This document shows positions 51,424 through 58,286 of a DNA stretch of 58,286 nt, one piece after another. A program made the translations under genes and the position numbers. The number at the start of each line of letters is the position of its first letter. The stretch's first letter is position 1. Source of the DNA: an uncultured Caryophanales bacterium (GTDB taxonomy: Bacteria > Bacillota_I > Bacilli_A > RF39 > UBA660); contig CANSPQ010000006.1 in assembly GCA_947648915.1 (NCBI GenBank), positions 1-58,286 on the forward strand, written 5' to 3'. Under the pieces are notes generated by a model, which saw only the letters and a list, made by a program, of their open reading frames with translations, was not told the origin of the DNA and searched no databases.

Positions 51424-51439
51424 TGTTTCACGTGAAACA
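51424..51439. promoter_or_regulatory. parS site 2 (perfect palindrome)
   Basis: TGTTTCACGTGAAACA. Confidence 0.95.
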
Positions 51440-51467
51440 TTTTTTTAAAAATTTACCTAATTTGTTA

Positions 51468-51880
51468 TTATTCTAATTTCCACAATTGAAATTTACTAGT
51501 ACTTTCATTAACATCTCTTTTTTCGATATATTACAGTCCCAAGATATTCGGTCTGATTATTTTCCTTTCTACTAATAGAATTTATTAAATCTTCATCAGT
51601 TCTTATTTCTAACATATCTCTAGACTAATCAGCAACTAGTAAATTTGAATTTTCTTTTGCTTTATTTATTGCAATTTTAAGTTTTGATGCTTTCACTTTT
51701 GTTATAATGAAAGGAAATTTACTAATTTCTAAATAATTTATTCCGGATTTATCAGTAATAATTTTTTTCCATAATTTTTATATTTGAATATTTTACTATG
51801 GAAATAGAGAAATGTCCTATTATATTAAGGGCAACTTCTAGAGGTACATTTGTGGCAATAACTCCTACAATTTTTTATCT
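51468..51880 (-). pseudogene. Decayed DUF2000-family gene
   Basis: Pieces in shifting frames: VGVIATNVPLEVALNIIGHFSISI / TDKSGINYLEISKFPFIITKVKASKLKIAINKAKENSNLLVAD*SRDMLEIRTDEDLINSISRKENNQTEYLGTVIYRKK / RDVNESTSKFQLWKLE*. Confidence 0.7.
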
Positions 51881-51901
51881 TCATAATTTAAATTTTTTCA
51901 A

Positions 51902-51917
51902 TGTTCCACGTGAAACA
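51902..51917. promoter_or_regulatory. parS-type site 3
   Basis: TGTTCCACGTGAAACA, exact reverse complement of site 1; just past gyrA stop. Confidence 0.9.
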
Positions 51918-51932
51918 TCAAAAAAGAGAACA

Positions 51933-54374
51933 TTATTGTTGTTCTCCTTCTTCTATAACAGTTTCTTCTTTCATCATAACAGCTACTGTACTAACTTTTT
52001 GTTCATCTTTCAAGTTAATCAATCTAACACCCTGTGCAACTCTGCCAGTTGTAGAAACTTGTTCAAGCGGTAAACGAATAATGATACCACTGTCTGTAAT
52101 AATCATTAAATCTTCATCACCAATAACTGTTTTAAATGCTACAATATTTCCATTTTTCTCAGTTACGTTGAGTGCTCTTACACCCTTACTACCTCTATGT
52201 GTCATACGGTAAGCTTCCATATCGGTACGTTTCCCATATCCTTTTTCTGTAACAACTAAGATTTGTTGACCTTTTTCAGCTATTTCACAACCAACACAAT
52301 AACCTTCACCAACATTAATTCCTTTTACACCTGCTGCAGTTCTTCCCATAATACGAATTTCTGATTCCTCAAAACGAATCATACGTCCATTAGAAGCAGC
52401 TATTAATATTTCATTCTCACCTGTTGTTTTCTTTACAGAGATTAATTGATCATCTTCTCTTAAAGTGATTGCTAATTTACCATTACTTCTTATATTATCA
52501 AATTGTCTAATATTTGTACGTTTAATTAATCCTTTTTGTGTACAAAATACAATATACTGAGATTCTTCTTCAGATGCAACTTTTAACATTGCACTTACAA
52601 ATTCATCTTTTTCAAGTGGTAATAGATTAACAATTGGCAATCCTTTCGATTGTCTATTATATAAAGGAATCTCATACCCTTTTAATCGATATACCTTTCC
52701 TCTATTGGTAAAGAATAATATATAATCATGTGTTGTCATAGAAATCAAATGTTGTGCGAAATCTTCCTCGTTCGTAGACATACCTTTAATTCCTACTCCT
52801 CCACGATTCTGACTCTTATAAGTTTCACTGTTTACACGTTTTACATATCCTTTATTGGTTAATGTAATTACAATGTTTTCTACTGGAATCAAAGACTCAT
52901 CTTCAATGTAATCAATGGCTGTCATATCAATTGATGTTCTTCTTTCATCTCCATATTTATCACGAATTTCAATCAATTCTTGTTTAATAATATCGAGTAC
53001 TTTTTGTTCAGAAGCTAAAATAGATTTATACTCCGCAATTTTTTCTAATAATTCTTTTAATTCTTCTTCTATTTTACTTCTTTCCAAACCAGTTAAACGA
53101 CGTAATTTTAATTCTAAAATCGCGTCAGCTTGAATCTCTGAGAAAGCAAACTTAGCAATTAATTCTTCTTTTGCTATTACATCTGTTTCTGCTTCTTTAA
53201 TAATGCGGATTACTTCATCAATATTATCAAGTGCGATTTTATATCCCTCTAAGATATGTACTTTTTTCTCAGCTTTATCTAAATCAAATTTAGTTCTTCT
53301 AATAATAACCTCTTTTTGGAAATCAATATATTTTACAATAATATCTTTTAGTCCTAATGTTCTTGGAACACCATTATCCAACATTAAAAAGATAATTCCA
53401 TACGTTGTTTGAAATTGCGTATGTTTATATAGATTATTAAGTACAACTTGCGGATTCGCATCCTTTTTCAGAGTTATTGTAATTTTTACTCCATTTTTTA
53501 AATCTGTATGATAATCGGCGATTCCATCAATGGTTTTATTATGTACTAACTCTGCAACCTTATTTTTTAATTCAGAAGTATTTACTCCATAAGGAATCTC
53601 ATCAACAACAATATAGTGTTTTCCATTTTTTTCTTCTATAGAAGCTCTACTACGAATCGTAATCGTGCCACGACCTGTTTCATAAGCTTTGCGAATTCCA
53701 CTATTTCCAAGAATTACACCACCAGTTGGAAAATCAGGACCTTTAATATATTCCATCAGTCCCATTGTATCAATTTCATGATTACAAATATAAGCAATAC
53801 ATCCATTAATTACCTCTATCAAATTATGTGGAGGAATATTGGTTGCCATACCAACTGCAATTCCCATCGTTCCGTTGACCAAAATATTAGGAAAACGAGA
53901 TGGTAATACAGATGGTTCATTTTTTTCCTCTGAAAAGTTTGGTACCATATCAACCGTATCTTTATTTATATCTCTTAATAATTCAAGTGAAATTTTAGAA
54001 AGTCGTGCTTCTGTATAACGCATTGCGGCTGCTCCAGAACCATCTATATTTCCAAAATTTCCATGTCCATCTACTAGCATATAACGATAGCTAAAATCTT
54101 GTGCCATACGTACCATAGCTTCATAAATTGAACTATCTCCATGTGGATGATATTGTCCCATTACATTTCCCACTGTAGTAGCTGATTTTCGATGTTGCTT
54201 ATCTGGTGTTAATCCAGATTCATACATTGACCACATAATACGACGATGTACTGGTTTTACCCCATCTCTTAACTCTGGCAATGCACGAGAAACAATAACA
54301 CTCATCGAATAGTCAATAAATGAATCTTCAGCCTCTGTTTCAATATCATTCTCTATTATTTGATCATGTTCCAT
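51933..54374 (-). CDS. gyrA: DNA gyrase subunit A
   Basis: [49 protein letters not shown]. Confidence 0.98.
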   Translation of the reverse strand: MEHDQIIENDIETEAEDSFIDYSMSVIVSRALPELRDGVKPVHRRIMWSMYESGLTPDKQHRKSATTVGNVMGQYHPHGDSSIYEAMVRMAQDFSYRYMLVDGHGNFGNIDGSGAAAMRYTEARLSKISLELLRDINKDTVDMVPNFSEEKNEPSVLPSRFPNILVNGTMGIAVGMATNIPPHNLIEVINGCIAYICNHEIDTMGLMEYIKGPDFPTGGVILGNSGIRKAYETGRGTITIRSRASIEEKNGKHYIVVDEIPYGVNTSELKNKVAELVHNKTIDGIADYHTDLKNGVKITITLKKDANPQVVLNNLYKHTQFQTTYGIIFLMLDNGVPRTLGLKDIIVKYIDFQKEVIIRRTKFDLDKAEKKVHILEGYKIALDNIDEVIRIIKEAETDVIAKEELIAKFAFSEIQADAILELKLRRLTGLERSKIEEELKELLEKIAEYKSILASEQKVLDIIKQELIEIRDKYGDERRTSIDMTAIDYIEDESLIPVENIVITLTNKGYVKRVNSETYKSQNRGGVGIKGMSTNEEDFAQHLISMTTHDYILFFTNRGKVYRLKGYEIPLYNRQSKGLPIVNLLPLEKDEFVSAMLKVASEEESQYIVFCTQKGLIKRTNIRQFDNIRSNGKLAITLREDDQLISVKKTTGENEILIAASNGRMIRFEESEIRIMGRTAAGVKGINVGEGYCVGCEIAEKGQQILVVTEKGYGKRTDMEAYRMTHRGSKGVRALNVTEKNGNIVAFKTVIGDEDLMIITDSGIIIRLPLEQVSTTGRVAQGVRLINLKDEQKVSTVAVMMKEETVIEEGEQQ

Positions 54375-54389
54375 TTTCTACACCTCCTA

Positions 54390-56318
54390 TTATATATCCA
54401 AATTTTGTGCATATGGTGCTTTCTCTTCAATAAATTGACGTCTTGGTTCGACTTCTTCACCCATCAATTTTGAGAATGTTGCATCTGCAGCTATTGTATC
54501 TTTTACAGTAATTTTTCTTAACACTCTTTTCTTAATATCCATAGTTGTTTCATTTAATTCCTCGGCATCCATTTCTCCTAAACCTTTCATACGTGTAATT
54601 TCATATTTTGTATTTGGATTTAATGTTGCCAAATATGAATCACGTTCAGATTCAGATAACACATATTTTCTAGTCTTTCCATGTGTAATTCTGAATAAGG
54701 GTGGTTGCGCTGCATAAATATGTCCTGCTTCAACAATTGGTCTAAAAAAGCGATAAAATAAGGTTAACAATAATACACGAATATGAGAACCGTCTACATC
54801 GGCATCGGTCATAATAATGATTTTATTATATCTTAATTTTTTCAAATCAAAATCTTGTCCGATTCCTGTTCCAAAGGCAGTAATAATTGTTCTTATTTCT
54901 TCATTGGATAATGCCCTGTCAAGTCTAGCTTTCTCTACATTCAATATTTTGCCACGTAATGGTAAAATTGCTTGAGTCATTGAATCTCTACCTTTTATAG
55001 CAGATCCACCAGCAGAGTCCCCTTCGACAATAAATATTTCACAAATAGAAGGATCCTTTTCTTTACAATCTTCTAGCTTTCCACCAAAGTTAACGACATC
55101 CAAATCACTTTTTCTTCTAGTTAACTCACGCGCCTTTTTTGCTGCCACTCTAGCTCTTGCAGCTGTCATCGTTTTTTCTACAATAATTCTTGCCTCTTCT
55201 GGATTTTCCATTAAGAAACGTTCAAAACCTTCTGAAAAAACATTATCAGCTAACTTACGGACTTCTGAATTTCCAAGTCTTCCTTTGGTTTGTCCTTCAA
55301 ATTGTGGATTAGGATGCTTACAAGAAACAATCATAGTAAGTCCTTCTTTTACATCCTCACCAGTTAATGAATCATCTTTTTCTTTTAATAGATTTGTTTT
55401 TCTTGCATAGTTGTTGATTACTCTTGTAAGAGCACGTCTTACACCTTCTTCATGAGTTCCACCATCATGTGTATTAATATTGTTTACGAATGAATAAATA
55501 CTTTCGACATAACTAGAATTATATTGCATTGCAACTTCAAATACAACGTCATCTTCTTCTCCTTCTAAATGAATGATTTGTTCATGAATTGGAGTTTTAT
55601 TTTGATTTAAATATTTTACATATTCACTAATTCCGCCTTCATAAAGAAATGTATCTCCAGTTGTATCTTCTGAATCTCTATCATCGCGTAACGTAAGACG
55701 TAAGCCTTTATTTAAAAAGGCCAATTCTCTTGTTCTTACTTTTATTGTCTCATAATCATAAATATCAGTATCAAAGATAGTAGGATCTGGTTTAAATGTT
55801 ACGGTTGTTCCTGTACGATTGATATCGCAATCACCAATTACAGTTAAATGTTGAACAATTTTTCCACCATTTTCAAATTTTGCTTCATAAATATGACCAT
55901 CTTTATAAACAGTAACTGTTACATATGTAGAAAGCGCATTTACGACAGAGGCACCTACTCCATGGAGTCCTCCTGATACTTTATATCCACCTTCACCAAA
56001 TTTTCCACCTGCATGAAGTACAGTATAAACAGTTTCTACAGTAGATATTCCTGTCTTTGCATGTACACCAACTGGTATTCCTCTACCATCATCTTTTACT
56101 GTAATAGAATTTCCTTTATTAATAATAATTTCAATATTTTTACAATATCCAGCAAGGGCTTCATCAATCGCATTATCAACGATTTCCCATACCAAATGAT
56201 GTAAACCCTTTACATCGGTTGTTCCAATATACATACCTGGGCGTTTTCTAACAGCTTCCAAACCTTCCAGTACTTGTATATCAGATGCATCATAATGTTG
56301 TTCATTTTTTGTTTCCAT
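54390..56318 (-). CDS. gyrB: DNA gyrase subunit B
   Basis: [49 protein letters not shown]-term [17 protein letters not shown]. Confidence 0.98.
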   Translation of the reverse strand: METKNEQHYDASDIQVLEGLEAVRKRPGMYIGTTDVKGLHHLVWEIVDNAIDEALAGYCKNIEIIINKGNSITVKDDGRGIPVGVHAKTGISTVETVYTVLHAGGKFGEGGYKVSGGLHGVGASVVNALSTYVTVTVYKDGHIYEAKFENGGKIVQHLTVIGDCDINRTGTTVTFKPDPTIFDTDIYDYETIKVRTRELAFLNKGLRLTLRDDRDSEDTTGDTFLYEGGISEYVKYLNQNKTPIHEQIIHLEGEEDDVVFEVAMQYNSSYVESIYSFVNNINTHDGGTHEEGVRRALTRVINNYARKTNLLKEKDDSLTGEDVKEGLTMIVSCKHPNPQFEGQTKGRLGNSEVRKLADNVFSEGFERFLMENPEEARIIVEKTMTAARARVAAKKARELTRRKSDLDVVNFGGKLEDCKEKDPSICEIFIVEGDSAGGSAIKGRDSMTQAILPLRGKILNVEKARLDRALSNEEIRTIITAFGTGIGQDFDLKKLRYNKIIIMTDADVDGSHIRVLLLTLFYRFFRPIVEAGHIYAAQPPLFRITHGKTRKYVLSESERDSYLATLNPNTKYEITRMKGLGEMDAEELNETTMDIKKRVLRKITVKDTIAADATFSKLMGEEVEPRRQFIEEKAPYAQNLDI

Positions 56319-57431
56319 TTATTTCACCTCTTCTATTTGCTTTATAGAGCCATTTTTAATCTCTATTCTTTTTGATTGTTTGATGATAGATTCATCAATA
56401 TCTGATAAATTTGTTGTCGTTATAATTGTTTGAATATCTTCTTTCATATATTTTAATAAATTATTTTTTTTACAATCATCTAATTCACTAAATACATCAT
56501 CCAATAAAAGGATTGGACTTTCTTTTTTATAAGATTTAAATATTTCTATTTCTGCTAATTTCAAAGCCAATACTGCCATACGTTGTTGACCTTGTGAGCC
56601 AAAACTTTTCAGTGGCATATCTCCAATATAAAAAGAAAAATCATCCCGATGTGGACCAATCAAGGTTGTTCTATAACGTATTTCTTTTTCTCGCACAGAT
56701 AAAAGTATATTCTCAAATTTTTTTTTCATTTCATCTTCTTTTTCTTCATATTCAATAAAAGAATCATATTGAATATGAAAATTTTTTAAAGATGATATAT
56801 GATAAAAGATATCTATTATATAGGAATTTAATTTATCGATAAATTTTTTGCGCATTTTGAATAGAATAACTGCTTTTTCAACAAAATAAGAATTCAATAC
56901 AGAAAAATAATTTTCGTCCATTTGATTGAAATTATTTTTAATGTAATCATTACGCATTTTAAGTAATCTATTATAATCATTCAAAACATTGTAATATAAA
57001 GAATTTAATTGACTCAATTCTATATTTAAAAATCTTCTTCTTACATTCGGAGAACCTTTTACCAATTCCAAATCATCTGGATAAAAAATAACAATATTCA
57101 TTTTAGAAAGATAATCACTTGTTTTTTTTATAACATCTCCATCTATTTTGAATTGTTTCTTTGTTGATGTTAATGCTATTTCAAATTTTGTTGACATCTC
57201 TTTTAAAAATACATTTCCTATTATTTTTGAAGAATCACAATCTTCCTTTATTAGGTTTTTATCTATAAATGATCTATGTGATTTTGTTAAAGCGAGTACA
57301 TAGATAGATTCTAATAAATTCGTTTTACCTTGTGCATTTTCTCCATATATAATGTTAATCCCTTTATGAAATGTTAAAGAAAGCGTTTTATAATTTCGAA
57401 AGTTAGATAATCTAATATCTTTTATATACAT
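56319..57431 (-). CDS. recF: DNA replication/repair protein RecF
   Basis: MYIKDIRLSNFRNYKTLSLTF; GENAQGKTNLLESIYVLA; GSQGQQRMAVLALKLAE. Confidence 0.97.
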   Translation of the reverse strand: MYIKDIRLSNFRNYKTLSLTFHKGINIIYGENAQGKTNLLESIYVLALTKSHRSFIDKNLIKEDCDSSKIIGNVFLKEMSTKFEIALTSTKKQFKIDGDVIKKTSDYLSKMNIVIFYPDDLELVKGSPNVRRRFLNIELSQLNSLYYNVLNDYNRLLKMRNDYIKNNFNQMDENYFSVLNSYFVEKAVILFKMRKKFIDKLNSYIIDIFYHISSLKNFHIQYDSFIEYEEKEDEMKKKFENILLSVREKEIRYRTTLIGPHRDDFSFYIGDMPLKSFGSQGQQRMAVLALKLAEIEIFKSYKKESPILLLDDVFSELDDCKKNNLLKYMKEDIQTIITTTNLSDIDESIIKQSKRIEIKNGSIKQIEEVK

Positions 57432-57525
57432 ATAACACCCTCTTTTGCCATTTTTAAGGGCATCCAGTAAAAATTACACTTAATGAATACTCCTATACAC
57501 ATATATAATTATAACATAAAAACAG

Positions 57526-57556
57526 TAAAAAAATAAGATTTTTGTCTTATTTTCTT
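57526..57556 (-). terminator. Terminator downstream of comK
   Basis: Minus strand AAAATAAGAC-aaaaa-TCTTATTTTTTT. Confidence 0.7.
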
Positions 57557-57655
57557 TAAAAATAATTATTTTATTTATATTTTCATATCATTTCATTCAT
57601 CCATAATTGTTTTCTTTTTGTAAAATCAATATTTTAATATATTTATAGATAGAAA

Positions 57656-58102
57656 TTATATTTTTCTACTACGTAAAACAGATTCTAGCAAAGTAGATCT
57701 TAATATTTGGTTTTCTAATGACCCTGTCGAAATATTAATTGGTAATTCATAACCATTTTTAAATACAATGATAGTTTTCCCTGCTTCTTTTTTATACTTT
57801 AATATTTTCTTTAAACAAATCCAATAACAATGATCAAATCTTGGAGAACTAGTTGGAAAAAATATAATATCATTCGTTTCTTCAATTACGATAGGTGCTT
57901 TATAGTTAATACCAATTAGATTCTTTGTTCCTTCATGTCTACCAAGATAAGAACTTCCAAAAAATTTACAACTATCATCTATAATTTCTGTTGTATTTTT
58001 ATTGACTGTTATAACATCATCTTCTTCTATTATTTTAGAGACAGTTTTAGAAATAGGGATGATGGCTAAGGTAGAAGAATTGATTTCATAATTTGTAAGC
58101 AT
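57656..58102 (-). CDS. comK: ComK-family competence transcription factor (start MLTNYEINSST at 58102 after GGAGGT)
   Basis: CKFFGSSYLGRHEGTKNLIGINYKAPIVIEETNDIIFFPTSSPRFDHCYWICLKKI; ENQILRSTLLESV, colinear with Bacillus ComK. Confidence 0.9.
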   Translation of the reverse strand: MLTNYEINSSTLAIIPISKTVSKIIEEDDVITVNKNTTEIIDDSCKFFGSSYLGRHEGTKNLIGINYKAPIVIEETNDIIFFPTSSPRFDHCYWICLKKILKYKKEAGKTIIVFKNGYELPINISTGSLENQILRSTLLESVLRSRKI

Positions 58103-58286
58103 AAATATACCTCCTTTCAAATTATAAATGTTTTCCGGAGCAACATCTATGTCGGGTACTATATACGTCAGTTCTGTCAAAATTTGTTGAATTATGTCAT
58201 AAAATTTAAAAAATTTAAATTTCATAAAAAAATAGGGTCAATCATAATTTTTGTGGGATGAGTATACAAGTAAAAATGTAAAGAAG

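Noticed and set aside
1-58286. Alternative genetic code (TGA = Trp) given mollicute-like AT content
   Set aside because: TGA is used as a normal stop (e.g. adk end overlapping map ATGA) and Trp is encoded by TGG in conserved positions.
1-58286. CRISPR arrays, tRNAs, rRNAs, transposases
   Set aside because: No regularly spaced repeats, no T-loop GGTTCGAATCC-type signals or rRNA motifs, and no transposase-like ORFs were seen by eye.
58103-58286. ComK boxes (AAAA-N5-TTTT) upstream of comK
   Set aside because: AT-rich runs give only approximate matches; no convincing pair with correct spacing.

Overview
AT-rich (low-GC) Bacillota/Bacilli-like chromosomal window, standard code 11, with almost every gene on the minus strand. 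That is consistent with one replichore and the origin to the right of the window. Layout: (1) 1-12.2 kb: S10-spc ribosomal protein operon (rpsM fragment, rpmJ, infA, map, adk, secY, rplO ... rpsJ), with rpmD (L30) missing between rpsE and rplO. (2) 12.2-18.6 kb: accessory segment with an orphan ORF, a nucleotidyltransferase, an ORF6N-PLD-like fusion, a membrane-anchored XRE regulator, an SDR, and LicD plus an IspD/TarI-like enzyme. (3) 18.6-25.4 kb: rpsR-ssb-rpsF, BI-1, ychF, AbgT transporter, DUF951, parB/parA. (4) 25.6-26.5 kb: small XRE gene and a decayed DUF2441-like gene. (5) 26.6-32 kb: ftsH with an extra Rho-N/SAP-like C-terminus, tilS, ung, AGCS symporter. (6) 32-34 kb: two-gene cassette of a DUF1016/YhcG nuclease and a BRO-N/DinD-like protein. 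(7) 34-48.7 kb: ksgA, tatD, T-box-led NUDIX-metG, spoVT, Mn-PPase with CBS/DRTGG, mfd, pth, rsmI, trmN6-like, ricT, holB, bofA-like, recR. (8) 48.7-58 kb: ybaB, dnaX, tadA, short SRP RNA, decayed DUF2000 gene, gyrA, gyrB, recF, and a ComK homolog. Three parS-type 16-mers (one perfect) sit in intergenic DNA between dnaX and gyrA. No rRNA, tRNA, CRISPR or transposase was recognised. Best leads: the BRO-N/DinD + YhcG cassette, the ORF6N-PLD fusion, the parS cluster remote from parAB, comK next to recF, and the Met T-box in front of a NUDIX-metG operon. All family calls are by eye from motifs; no searches were run.
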